64,000 bases of DNA from Sthenelais limicola. Its lineage: Eukaryota > Annelida > Polychaeta > Phyllodocida > Sigalionidae. The notes below the pieces were generated by a model. The model was not told the origin of the DNA. It saw only the letters and a program-made list of their open reading frames with translations, and did not search any database. The position numbers were made by a program, and so were the translations under genes. Within the stretch, counting starts at the first letter, position 1, and each line of letters opens with the position of its first letter. This document shows, one piece after another, positions 1 to 9,931 of the stretch. The stretch lies in assembly GCA_942159475.1 (NCBI GenBank), contig OW804096.1, positions 10,899,871 through 10,963,870 on the forward strand. The letters are read 5' to 3'.

Positions 1-352
1 TCTGCCTCCGCTAATCATCTTCATAGAACATAAGCTATATAGGGAGGTATGGAGGTTATTCTATACAATGGAGAGTACGAAAGACTTGTATAGAGACGTT
101 ATACTAGTTCATATCTATAGCAATTATTCCGGAAGAAAAAAATATATAATACCAACATTTATACATTGGGAAATGCTCGTGGGGTTTAGTGTTTAGTAAC
201 TTATTAATTTTGATTAAATCCGAAAAACAAAGTTTCATCCATACTCTATGTAATGATGTAAAAATAATTTTCTTAAATGGGAGAGTAAACAAAACAAAAT
301 AATGAATCGATTGACTAAAAAACTGACAAACCAAGGTCCATTAAATACATTT

Positions 353-744
353 GTGATGCGTTTCAGGAAAATGAGTCATAAGTCGCACAAAATAGATTTT
401 GAAAAGAGGAGATCAAGCTGATTCCAATGGTGGTAAACATTAAGGACATTAAATAAGTATTTCAATATTTTTAGTTTGATATTTTTATTTCTGAAAAAAT
501 GTTTTCAATAATTTTCGGTGAACAATATTGCTAGTAAATTAGGTGAATGTACTCCATAGGATGATCTAAGCAATGCATGAATATATTTAAAACACTATTC
601 TGAAATTTGCTCCATATATTCATCAGACCTATCTGACTAGATACTCAAAAAATGAAAACATTCCAAAAAGAAGATCATGTGAACAAATGTCTTTTAAAAA
701 TATGAATTTTGCGACTTATGACTCATTTTCCTGAATGACATCAC
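353..744 (+). mobile_element. MITE family C, copy C1
   Basis: 392 bp with inverted ends GTGATGTGTTTCAGGAAAAT-like and the complement. Target duplication ATTT exact (349-352 and 745-748). Confidence 0.87.
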
Positions 745-1068
745 ATTTGTCTGACCCTCTAAATAAAATGAAAACTTTCAAAATAAAATTTCGATGTCAT
801 CATCTCTTTCTATGTCCTCCCTGAACAAATCTTGGAATTGTAATTTAAACCCAGGTGAATTAAGAGAATGGAAGTGGATGTCGTAAAATTGTGGATGATG
901 TGGTAAAACCGATGAGTCATTCACAATGGCAAGAACGCGTTGATTTTGTGTCGGTGGTAGACACTTACTGTAATTACAAACTGTCACCCGAGTCTTGCTT
1001 CCAGGCCCTCTCCATGGGTCTGGTTCTTGTAATTCCTGTGTCATTTGAGCAATCCATGCATAATATGA

Positions 1069-1303
1069 GGGTCAGATTTTCAGAAAATGTACAATTCACC
1101 TTCAGCAATCCTCTCAAATAACCCAAATTTCAGACATAAATGAGCTTCAAAATGTAGTTTAACATAACAGAACTGATACTTTAAATCAATGCAATACCAA
1201 ATATATTCAGATATTCCCGGTAATCATCCTTTTTTAGCCTAATTTAGCAGAATTTCCTAAATGTGTAGAGCTGCCAATTGTACATTTTCTGAAAATCTGA
1301 CCC
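1069..1303 (-). mobile_element. MITE family B, copy B1
   Basis: 235 bp with ends GGGTCAGATTTTCAGAAAAT and its complement. Flanks ATGA/ATTA, so 3 of 4 target bases match. Confidence 0.85.
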
Positions 1304-2221
1304 ATTAATCTCCTACAATCCAATTGCATAGAGTAGGTGTATGAGCTGAACTAGTGCTGGTAATACACTTTTAATAATAGATTATCAAGTTGTATGCAAA
1401 AGACGATTGGCAGTATCTATTTCTCTCATGTGCTTTGGCTACTGATACAATTTCGGGATAAAGAAATAAGCAAAACGCACTAGTTATTGAAGAGTTAGGG
1501 AACTGAGAAGACATGACAGCTTGGAAGTAGTAATTATCTAATTATGTATTTTTTCTTTAGAAAACTTTGGGAACACTTTGAGACATTATGGTCTGTTTTG
1601 CAATAATGATGGTTAGTTAAACAAGTTCTATCCCAATTAATCAAAATAGGTTTGATGAGTTTTGTACACTTCAGTTTGCAAGTAAAATGCACAAGCTTTG
1701 GCGAAGAAAGTATGATAAGAATGACTTGCAATCTGTTCTGCAGCAATGTCATTCCTATAACTCGTTTGAAATGTAACTTCCACAAAGGTCCCTCCTGTTG
1801 CAACTTGCATCAACCTTGTATTGTTACTATGTACATCTGTTACTTTATACTTTACAAACAGGAATAAATACACTAACTTTGATCAACAAAGTTAACAAAA
1901 CCTGTATAAATATCGGCTTGTTAAGCAAATTATGTTTGTTTGTTTTAAGATTTTTATTCAGCCAGACATTATGCAACAGGTACACTATTCACAGAAAAGC
2001 TGCTTTAAACAATTATAGAAAAGATTCTTAGAAAAATAAATAGAAAATTCTACAAATAAAGTAATAATCATTAACCGCTTGGTTATTTCAAAGCAAGCGT
2101 TCAGTAATAATGGAGAGGATAAAGATAAAAATAAAGAATTGATAAAACCATACACCCGGGACAGTGTCAGATTCATGACAGGCCATGTTTAGACGCAGTC
2201 AGTTCAATATTATCAACAATA
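1304..2221. other. AT-rich DNA left of the Gypsy element
   Basis: Short overlapping frames of 60-90 codons without domains; no repeat recognised. Confidence 0.5.
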
Positions 2222-2225
2222 TACA

Positions 2226-2638
2226 TGTGGTGCCGGCGAGAGTCAGGCTGGTTCTGACTCTGTCCGGTACCATGTTCCGGGGTTCCGGATGCTCTCCCAT
2301 TTAGGCTCCGGACGAGAGGCCAGGGGCTGTAGTTCTATTATGTTCCGACAGAGGTCGTAATTACTTATTGATACGCATTTATAACTTATTTTTATGATTT
2401 GCTCTTATGCTGTTCTGTATGTCCTTATAAACACCTTTTACTATTGAGATGCTTGTCATTCATATATCTTACTGCCACAAGTTGTAAGGGTTGGCATAGG
2501 CTCTCCGAGCTCCAACCGCGGCAGGTGTGTTTGGTATAATAAAGGACTTGGCTGGCGAGGACCGTTAGAACCTGGTTGTGTTGTTATTTGCACTAGTTCC
2601 ATAGCCACTAGGGTACGGGGAAATAGCGAGACACTACA
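2226..2638 (+). repeat. 5' LTR of the Gypsy element
   Basis: 413 bp, TG...CA ends, collinear with 13567-13979 with no difference seen. It should drive transcription of the element. It contains a TATA box (2426-2431) and an AATAAA (2538-2543), a plausible U3-R-U5 order. Confidence 0.95.
2426..2431 (+). promoter_or_regulatory. TATA box in the 5' LTR
   Basis: TATAAA lies about 110 bases upstream of the LTR's AATAAA, the arrangement expected at a U3/R boundary. The same hexamer is at 13767-13772 in the 3' LTR. The start site itself is inferred, not seen. Confidence 0.55.
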
Positions 2639-2641
2639 ATT

Positions 2642-2655
2642 TGGTGCCGTGACCA
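2642..2655 (+). promoter_or_regulatory. Primer-binding site, tRNA-His type
   Basis: TGGTGCCGTGACCA begins three bases after the 5' LTR. Its complement ends in GGCACCA, which fits the 3' end of animal tRNA-His (acceptor strand ...TCACGGCA plus CCA). The tRNA assignment is from memory of tRNA-His sequences; a match to the host's own tRNA set would settle it. Confidence 0.7.
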
Positions 2656-2727
2656 AGCGGTCCGCTAGTTGGCCAGGAGGGAAGAGACGCGCCTATCGGA
2701 GGGGGATCCTAGCGCTGGGACCCCCCA

Positions 2728-5046
2728 ATGGCCGATAGGGTGGCCGCAGTTGCCGCAAGACCGGACTGGTTAGCTGAACATGTTCAGCTATTACAATTCG
2801 GGGACGATTTCAGGGTTGAACCGGAACGAGAATTGTCGCCTACTAGGGTGGATCCGGAGAATAATGCGCCTGGAAGCGAGGTTGGTGAGTTTAAGGGAAA
2901 GGATCAACGGACCGCGCTACGGCGCCCGGAGGAGAGGATAGGCAGACGACTGCCGGAAATGGTAGATTTAGGGACGGGAAGTGACTGGAGCATGTCGGAA
3001 GGTGGTCGGGCGTATCGTCCCGAAGCGCCACCGGATTTATTCCAGCCACAACCGGAACAGAAACGGAAGGTACAACAAGTCGGACAGTTTCCCATTCTGG
3101 AACCAGCCCCACCTTTGCCGCCGCCCCCGAGAAGGGTGGAAAGACCTCAAGAAAGAAGGAAGGAGGGGAGGGAAGGAAATGCATGGGACTCTCCAGTGAT
3201 TCCGGCTCGAGCCAGGTTGGAGGGTCACTCCCCGCTGGTGCCAGCTCCGGCCGGAAGGGCGTTGAACGAATCCGTGGCCTCTGAACCATGGGAACCGATG
3301 ACCCCAGGTAATAGCCCGATGCGGCGGGTGGGCGTACGGACACGTAACCGTTACTTACCGGAACAGGGAGATGTGGCACAAGAGAATAGGATGCAGACGA
3401 AATTAAGTGAAGAATGGGAGATGGATCTGACAAGAGGGAACAATAGGCGGATGACCGTCGAGAAAATGGATGCTCTGCTGGGATTACAGCGGCGTCAAGC
3501 TGCGCGTATGGATGTAGATATCAGCGCCACTGCCAGGCGCGGGCGTGAAGCTCTGCGCGCGGCGGCGGCCACAGCTGAGGACCTAGCAAGGGCAAGAGAC
3601 GAAGAGGAATTTTTGCGGAACCGGTTGTTAGTACAGGAGGATGAGATGACTAGGCTGCATAAGGAGTTGGATGCGGAGCGGACAAAAAGGGAGAGAGAAC
3701 GCAGTGACGCTCAAGCTAGGGAAGATACGGTGAGGACCGATCTCCTGAGGCAATTTGGAAAGGCAAGAACGGAGACTGCTCCTGAGTATGTGCAGAGCAC
3801 ACCTATGCGACCGAAGCCAGATGCCCTGTCGGACGCCTCCTACGTTAGGCTGATGCATGAGCTGCCGGAGTTTGGCCAAGCCAGGAGGGGGGGAACCCGG
3901 AATGTAGTAATTCGATCTCCGCCTCAAGCCCGGGAAAGGTCACGGGACCCGGAACTCCAAGAAGCCATTAATACGGCTAGGCTTATGTGCGGTGGCGAGG
4001 AGGACCATCAACCGGCGAAACAAGAGAAACGGGTCACGATAGTCGCGGACACGCCCATTCGAATGAACCGGCGTTCGATGGATCCGGCCGCAGACTATGA
4101 ACCGGATGATGAACCGGAGGGCTTTGTGGTGCCAGAACACACTGAAGCCAAACCAATGCGGAACCCGAAGCCGCTAACCTTCCCTGAGTGGGATGGGAAG
4201 CAGGATTGGAGGGAATATCAAAAACGGACCGCGTCGGTATCAGCCGCAATGAATTGGGATCCGGAGACTTATAAGGTCCAGTTGCTGGCGGCGGTGGGTA
4301 GCCATATGCCGTTCGCATCGGGTCTAAAAGCAAGCAACTATACGGTACGGGAATTATTGAAAATTATGGAAAATGATTACCGATCGGAGAAATCGGTGAA
4401 TACCCGCCGGGACTCGTTGTTTGCACTAAAACAGACGCCGGGTCAGAGCCCCGCTAGCTTCGCAACATTGGTCTCTGAGAAAGCGCTCCATGCGTTTGGG
4501 AAATGGGATACAACGCTGCATGTGTTGGCGGTGCGGGTATTTCTGACCGGGTTAATAGATCCGGAAATGACCCGATATGTGGCCTTGCAGGAGCCAAAGA
4601 ATGTGGTAACTGCAGGGGCTTGTGCGACACGATACCGGGATGTATGTGGGGGAGTTGGGATGGCTGCGAAGGTTATGTCCATCGGCACCGCAGACATCCC
4701 CCTCTCCCATGGAAACGAACGGAAGGAGGAGCATGGTGCTGGCAAACCGTGTGGATCGCTAGGAGGTGACTCGGCTGAGCTGCAGGCGTTCCGGGCATGG
4801 CAGGGGAAGCCACGAACAGGCGAAGATAGGAAAACGGATAAGACAACTACTGGGGGGAAGGGAGAAGACAAATCCAATTTCCGGAGAGGCCCTCCACGAA
4901 CAATACGTTGTTATTATTGTTTAGAGGAAGGCCATATGGTGGCCGATTGCCAACGGAAGGTTAAACACCTGAAGGCGTTGGATGAATATGTCCGGGAAAG
5001 TGAACGTCGGCAGCAGGAGAGGGGAAACAGCCCAGGGCCCTCTTAG
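2728..5046 (+). CDS. gag: Gag polyprotein of the Gypsy element (772 aa)
   Basis: Structural protein that would form the particle and package RNA. The start is the first ATG after the primer site. The N-terminal half is long, basic/acidic and proline-rich; residues about 270-350 are Glu/Arg-rich and look like a coiled coil. Residues about 482-650 have a Gypsy capsid-like region (FPEWDG start, helical, GQSPASF and LTGL motifs). A CCHC zinc knuckle follows at C728-x2-C731-x4-H736-x4-C741, followed by a basic tail. It is longer than typical Gypsy Gag because of the extended N-terminus. It ends in TAG at 5044-5046 and overlaps the open pol frame from 5004, with a slippery heptamer in the overlap. 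Confidence 0.9.
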   Translation: MADRVAAVAARPDWLAEHVQLLQFGDDFRVEPERELSPTRVDPENNAPGSEVGEFKGKDQRTALRRPEERIGRRLPEMVDLGTGSDWSMSEGGRAYRPEAPPDLFQPQPEQKRKVQQVGQFPILEPAPPLPPPPRRVERPQERRKEGREGNAWDSPVIPARARLEGHSPLVPAPAGRALNESVASEPWEPMTPGNSPMRRVGVRTRNRYLPEQGDVAQENRMQTKLSEEWEMDLTRGNNRRMTVEKMDALLGLQRRQAARMDVDISATARRGREALRAAAATAEDLARARDEEEFLRNRLLVQEDEMTRLHKELDAERTKRERERSDAQAREDTVRTDLLRQFGKARTETAPEYVQSTPMRPKPDALSDASYVRLMHELPEFGQARRGGTRNVVIRSPPQARERSRDPELQEAINTARLMCGGEEDHQPAKQEKRVTIVADTPIRMNRRSMDPAADYEPDDEPEGFVVPEHTEAKPMRNPKPLTFPEWDGKQDWREYQKRTASVSAAMNWDPETYKVQLLAAVGSHMPFASGLKASNYTVRELLKIMENDYRSEKSVNTRRDSLFALKQTPGQSPASFATLVSEKALHAFGKWDTTLHVLAVRVFLTGLIDPEMTRYVALQEPKNVVTAGACATRYRDVCGGVGMAAKVMSIGTADIPLSHGNERKEEHGAGKPCGSLGGDSAELQAFRAWQGKPRTGEDRKTDKTTTGGKGEDKSNFRRGPPRTIRCYYCLEEGHMVADCQRKVKHLKALDEYVRESERRQQERGNSPGPS

Positions 5047-5065
5047 ACGGTGATAGGAGGAGCCC
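5022..5065 (+). promoter_or_regulatory. Probable gag-pol -1 frameshift signal
   Basis: The heptamer at 5022-5028 is G GGA AAC in the gag frame, a canonical X XXY YYZ site. Six bases later a stem can form: GGGC 5035-5038 with GCCC 5062-5065, and CTC 5040-5042 with GAG 5057-5059, putting the gag stop in the loop. The pol frame is -1 to gag and opens at 5004 after a TGA at 5001-5003, so slippage must occur within 5004-5046. Pol has no ATG near its beginning. The heptamer and frames are seen; the activity and fold are inferred. Confidence 0.7.
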
Positions 5066-8000
5066 GGAGGAAAAGACACACACCGCGGAATGTCGAAGGA
5101 CTGGGGTCCAGCCGGATCGGGAAGGGCAGGAGGTGTCCTCTGCTTGGCTAGGGGACGCCCGTGGAAGTAGCAAGGGGAGGAGGAACGACACAGATCGTCC
5201 AAGTACTGGTTCGGTGAAAGCCACGTGCTCCGTGATGACAGTGCGCATGGGAGCACCGGAACACGCTTGCTCCAGCGGACAGATACTGAAGGTAGAGTAT
5301 CGGGGTTATACCTCCAAAGTGAGCAAGATAATGGTCTGTGATCTCCGGAATTTTGACATAAGGGTATCCGACCGGAACGGTCCGCTTCTGGCAGATCGGA
5401 TGTACGCGGATGTACGACTGGTGAACGTGACCGGACAGTTCTTGGTAGACTGGGGGGCGCAGTGTACGCTGCTCAAAAAATGGGTCTATGAGAGCTTGAC
5501 TGTAAAACCGTTTTTAACACCGTGCCGTGTGACGTGTTTCGCAGGCACCGGTCATCATTTGCAGACACATGGGTGTGTACGAATCGCTCTGGGAATGGGA
5601 GGCGTTTGGTACGCCATAAATTGTCTGGTAGTAAGCGGGTTAAAGGGAGAGGAAGCAGGTATACTGGGGATGGATTTTATCCATATACACCGGTGTAATT
5701 CCGATTGGTCCGGGAAGTTCACCCTAGAGGATGGTGAGCAGACGGTATGGTGCCGGACACTGCAAAGCGGGTCTCTTACAAGCAATAGGAGTGAGGGCAT
5801 CTTTGTGGATGCATTTGCTCATGTCTGTAGCGGCATAGACCTGGTGACGGCAGCTGAAGATCTATTCTTCGAACCGGGCGAGTTGGAATTAGGGAAGTAC
5901 GTGGTTGGGGACCACCTGTTGATTGCCGACCGACCGGGTGGGGCTGTGTCCCTGTACAACCCTACTGGATCTCCTCTCATTTTATGTCTGACTGCCGGGC
6001 AAACCTGGGAGGAGAATAGTTCTCCAATCGTGGACATGGACTTACTAGAGCCGGAGGTGCCGATGCCCCGGAGCGAGGTTTGCCCATTGGAAAGATTGGT
6101 AAGGGAATCAGACCTTGAAGTAGCGGTCCAGCGTTCTGAACTCCTGCAGCTATTACGGAATTATAAGGAGTGCTTCCGGTTGCCAGGCGAGATGTTGGGA
6201 CAGACAACCAAGGTCCTACATAGCATCGACACTGGTGATGCGGTTCCGATTAAAACGGGGTATAGGCGTCTGCCTCATGCGAAGCGGGAATCGGCTGAAA
6301 GACAGATTAAGGAGATGCTTGAAAAGGGAGTGATAGAGCCCAGCATTAGCCCCTGGGGAGCGGGAATAGTGATTGTAGGAAAGAAAGATGGAACGGATCG
6401 GTTTTGTTCCGATTACCGTCCGCTGAATTCAGTCACGAAAAAGGATTCCTTTCCGCTTCCCCGGATCGATGAATGTTTGGAAGCGTTGGGAGGAAATAAA
6501 TGGTTTATTGCGTTGGACTTGGAGAGTGGGTACTGGCAAATAGCCCTGGATGAGCAAAGCAAGGAAAAGACAGCTTTTGTCTCTACCCTGGGGTTGTTCC
6601 AGTATCGCGTTATGCCTTTCGGGTTGTGCAACGCTCCGGCCACGTTCGAAAGAATGATGGAGCAGATGCTCCAGGGGCTGCGTTGGAAGTGTTGCTTGGT
6701 TTACCTGGACGACGTAATTATCTTCGGACCAACGTTTGAGAAGACCATGGGAAATTTGGAATTGGTTCTTAGCCGCCTCCGGGATTACGGTCTGAAGTTG
6801 AAGCCTAAGAAATGCGAGTTGTTTAAGTCACAGGTTCAATACCTGGGCCGGATTGTGTCCGAGGCCGGGGTGCGTCCGGACCCGGAAAAGATAAGAAAAG
6901 TACAGTCTTGGCCGACACCGCGGACGGTCAAGGAGGTGCGGCAGTTTTTAGGGTTTGCATCATATTACCGCGAATTCATGCCGGACTTTGCGGAGGTAGC
7001 GGAACCGATCCAGAATTTAGTGGTCGGAGGGGATCAGAGGAGCAGCCGGACGGTTGTCTTTGATGAGGTGTGCAGGGCCGCGTTTGATCGGTTGAAAGAC
7101 TTGTTGACTAGGGCACCAGTTCTGGGATACCCTCAACCGGTCGGCACCATTATTTTAGACACGGATGCCAGTGGATTCGGTATGGCTGGGGTATTATCTC
7201 AACTACAAAGCGGTAAGGAGGTGGTTCTGAGTTACGCTAGCAATACTCTAACCCGGCCGCAACGGAACTACTGCGCAACCAAAAGGGAATTGTTGGCGGT
7301 GCTGACCTATTTATGCAAGTTTCAGCATTATATAATCGGACAAGCGGACTTTACGTTGCGGACGGATCATGCGTCCCTCAGGTGGCTAATGCATTTTAAG
7401 GATCCCACTAACATGCTGGCTCGGTGGTTGACCACCTTGCAACATTATGGGATCCAGGAATCGCAGGTGGTGCACCGGCCAGGGAAACGACATATCAACG
7501 CGGATGCGTTGTCGCGTTTACCTGTAAGGAAATGCCCTAGGGAGGACTGCCCGGACTGCGGGGTCCACGATGCTGTCATGGCTGAGTTGACAATGGAGTA
7601 TCAGCTGTTCTCCAGTCTAACAGGGGATCGGCTACGGGTGGCCCAGGAGACGGACGATGTGCTTACAAGAGTCATAGGGATAGTCCAGAGGGGAGACCCT
7701 TGCCCGGACGCCGTGGCTCTGCGAGCGGAGGGGAATGAGTTCTGTTTTTACATGAAATTACTCTCTTCTCTGAAGGTGACGGATGGGTTACTAAGTATGG
7801 ACTGGGAAAGCGAGAATGGAGTGATATACGAACGAGTGGCAGTCCCTGCTGGTTTGCGTCATGAGCTGTTCCTGACTTTGCATGGAACGAAACTCGCGGC
7901 CCACTTCGGGGAATTCAAAACGTATCAAGCTGCGTTACAGAAGTTTATATGGCCCCGGATGCGCGGCGATATCTCCGACTGGGTGCGGGGCTGTGATGTG

Positions 8001-9302
8001 TGTGCCTCGTGCAAAAGCCGAGAGGGGAGGGGCATTGCTCCATTAAAGAAGGAAATACATGGCGTGCGTTGGAGCCGTGTAGCGCTGGATATAATCGGAC
8101 CATTCAGAAAGACTCCGAGAGGGAATGTTTGCGTAATGGTAGTGACGGACTATTTTTCAAAATGGGCCGAGGCCTATCCACTCCCGGACCATACGGCGGT
8201 TACTTGTGCAATGGCGCTCTTCACGGAGTGGATCCTACGTTATGGGCCACCGATCTCTTTGCAAACGGACGGTGCCCCTGAGTTCCGGTCGGCGCTGTTA
8301 AAGAATCTTTTAGAAATGTTAGAAATCGAGAAACTAATGACCTTGCCGTACAGACCGCAGTCAAACGGGCAGGTAGAACGGTTTAACAGGGTTTTGGTGG
8401 AGCAACTCTCATGTCTAACGGAGTACGAAGATATTAACTGGGATCTACTGGTGCCATGTATCGCGCATGCATACCGGGGGGCCGTGCACAAGAGTACTCA
8501 TTGTACGCCCAATATGGTAGTGTTTGGAACGGAAGTGACTGTTCCGGCGGACATCATCTACGGAACGATGGATGGGGAAGTGGATTTTCCATGCCCTACG
8601 GTATTCGTGGAAGAGATCCGTAGTCTCTTGTCTAAAGGACATCGCTTTGTGAGGGAAAGGCTGGGGTGTGCAGCCGTGTATCAGAAACGGTACTTTGACC
8701 GGAGGGCTCGCCCGAAGGTTTTTAAGGAAGGAGACGTGGTATGGAGATATTCCACTCCTCTGGCACAGAAGAAGTACGGTCCCAAATGGGACGGGCCTTT
8801 CGAAGTGCTAAGAAGGGTGCAGGGATCCACTTATGAGCTAAGGACAATGGCTGGTATACTCAGATGGAATGGGAACCTGTTAAAGCTAGCATTTGATGCA
8901 AAAGGGCAGCCGCTGCAGGTGGTAAATCTGCACCGTGCGGAGGAGTATCAAAAGCAGCAGATGGCCGGGCACGAAATATTGAGGGAGGACGGAAGGGGTA
9001 AAACTGTCCCAGGGAAAGATGCCCCTATGGTGAAGCCCGGCCCTGTAATAGTAAAACATACAAAGAGGCGCGGAAGGCCCCCGAAATCGGTCAAGAAGGA
9101 TCTTGCCCAACCGCTAGCAGATCCTGATGAATCAGCGGGGAGCCTGCCATCGGACAGTGATTCTGAGTGTACCCCGGACGCTGCAGAACAGGGTGGTGAC
9201 TTGCGGATGGACACGGTAATGGATAGAATATCGAAATCCGGATACCTGGCGGGGCGCCCACGTCGGCAGGTACAACCCCCGGATAGATATGGCTATGCGT
9301 GA
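5028..9302 (+). CDS. pol: Pol polyprotein: protease, RT, RNase H, integrase
   Basis: Supplies maturation, cDNA synthesis and integration. Start is set as the first codon after slippage at 5028; no ATG opens the frame. In order: aspartic protease with FLVDWGA at about 5439-5459 and LGMDF further on; RT with FCSDYRPLN, QYRVMPFGLCNAP and the catalytic YLDD at 6702-6713; RNase H beginning DTDASG at 7158; integrase zinc motif H (7881), H (7902), C (7992), C (8001); catalytic core D (8088), D (8268), E (8376) with exactly 35 residues between the last D and E; a GPY/F-like module (KYGPKWDGPF) near 8770; and an AT-hook KRRGRPPK at 9063-9086. There is no internal stop. DWG in place of DTG/DSG may disable the protease. 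No chromodomain is seen. Confidence 0.93.
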   Translation, partial: QPRALLDGDRRSPEEKTHTAECRRTGVQPDREGQEVSSAWLGDARGSSKGRRNDTDRPSTGSVKATCSVMTVRMGAPEHACSSGQILKVEYRGYTSKVSKIMVCDLRNFDIRVSDRNGPLLADRMYADVRLVNVTGQFLVDWGAQCTLLKKWVYESLTVKPFLTPCRVTCFAGTGHHLQTHGCVRIALGMGGVWYAINCLVVSGLKGEEAGILGMDFIHIHRCNSDWSGKFTLEDGEQTVWCRTLQSGSLTSNRSEGIFVDAFAHVCSGIDLVTAAEDLFFEPGELELGKYVVGDHLLIADRPGGAVSLYNPTGSPLILCLTAGQTWEENSSPIVDMDLLEPEVPMPRSEVCPLERLVRESDLEVAVQRSELLQLLRNYKECFRLPGEMLGQTTKVLHSIDTGDAVPIKTGYRRLPHAKRESAERQIKEMLEKGVIEPSISPWGAGIVIVGKKDGTDRFCSDYRPLNSVTKKDSFPLPRIDECLEALGGNKWFIALDLESGYWQIALDEQSKEKTAFVSTLGLFQYRVMPFGLCNAPATFERMMEQMLQGLRWKCCLVYLDDVIIFGPTFEKTMGNLELVLSRLRDYGLKLKPKKCELFKSQVQYLGRIVSEAGVRPDPEKIRKVQSWPTPRTVKEVRQFLGFASYYREFMPDFAEVAEPIQNLVVGGDQRSSRTVVFDEVCRAAFDRLKDLLTRAPVLGYPQPVGTIILDTDASGFGMAGVLSQLQSGKEVVLSYASNTLTRPQRNYCATKRELLAVLTYLCKFQHYIIGQADFTLRTDHASLRWLMHFKDPTNMLARWLTTLQHYGIQESQVVHRPGKRHINADALSRLPVRKCPREDCPDCGVHDAVMAELTMEYQLFSSLTGDRLRVAQETDDVLTRVIGIVQRGDPCPDAVALRAEGNEFCFYMKLLSSLKVTDGLLSMDWESENGVIYERVAVPAGLRHELFLTLHGTKLAAHFGEFKTYQAALQKFIWPRMRGDISDWVRGCDVCASCKSREGRGIAPLKKEIHGVRWSRVALDIIGPFRKTPRGNVCVMVVTDYFSKWAEAYPLPDHTAVTCAMALFTEWILRYGPPISLQTDGAPEFRSALLKNLLEMLEIEKLMTLPYRPQSNGQVERFNRVLVEQLSCLTEYEDINWDLLVPCIAHAYRGAVHKSTHCTPNMVVFGTEVTVPADIIYGTMDGEVDFPCPTVFVEEIRSLLSKGHRFVRERLGCAAVYQKRYFDRRARPKVFKEGDVVWRYSTPLAQKKYGPKWDGPFEVLRRVQGSTYELRTMAGILRWNGNLLKLAFDAKGQPLQVVNLHRAEEYQKQQMAGHEILREDGRGKTVPGKDAPMVKPGPVIVKHTKRRGRPPKSVKKDLAQPLADPDESAGSLPSDSDSECTPDAAEQGGDLRMDTVMDRISKSGYLAGRPRRQVQPPDRYGYA

Positions 9303-9931
9303 GGAGAACAGGAAAGAAAAAAAATGACACAACGAGAAGTACTAAGAATCGGACGTTCCGGGCACGGGCTCCAAAAGGGAGTAGGGAACGGCTCGATAAG
9401 GGTTGAAATGGATAACCTACCACTGTGCGAGGAAAGATCAGGCTGAGAGGTGATCCGGGGAGGGAGTTGGCCGAAGAAACATATATTCCTGGATGGTGGA
9501 GCCAAAAGGGTGGAAACTAAGGAATAATCCCAAGTCCGGGTGGCTCAGCTGGTCACATGGAAGAAGGAGGAAAACGCCCAGCTCGGGGACGTTACTAGTG
9601 TCACGTAGGCAGGTAGGGTATACCCTAATTGAGCAATTGGGGACCTAGGTATTGAGGTGACGCGACGGGGCGTGAAACCGCTCGGAGACAGCTAAAAATA
9701 GATTGGTGGAGACTGGTGATTGGCTAAGGCGCGAGGGCAGGGTCACGTGACCAGGGGAGGAGCGGATGTGTGGCAGAAGCGTCTCAGAACTCACACCACG
9801 CGGTTGTGTGTCCTGCCGAGCTAGACTTTGAGCGAAACTTTTGTTGAGAGAAGCCTTGAGTTGTGAGAGTTGGAGATTGGCGTTGACCTGTAGACACTAA
9901 CTGGATTGACTTACTCATTGCGCGTGAGCCT
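9303..9931 (+). other. Non-coding spacer between pol and ORF3
   Basis: 629 bases, purine-rich, with no plus-strand reading frame of note. It separates ORF3 from pol too far for simple re-initiation, so ORF3 probably needs a spliced or internally initiated RNA. I see no convincing splice acceptor just before the ORF3 ATG. Confidence 0.5.

Noticed and set aside
2891..3433. 180-codon minus-strand frame opposite gag
   Set aside because: Mirror of a Pro/Arg-rich gag segment; no independent support.
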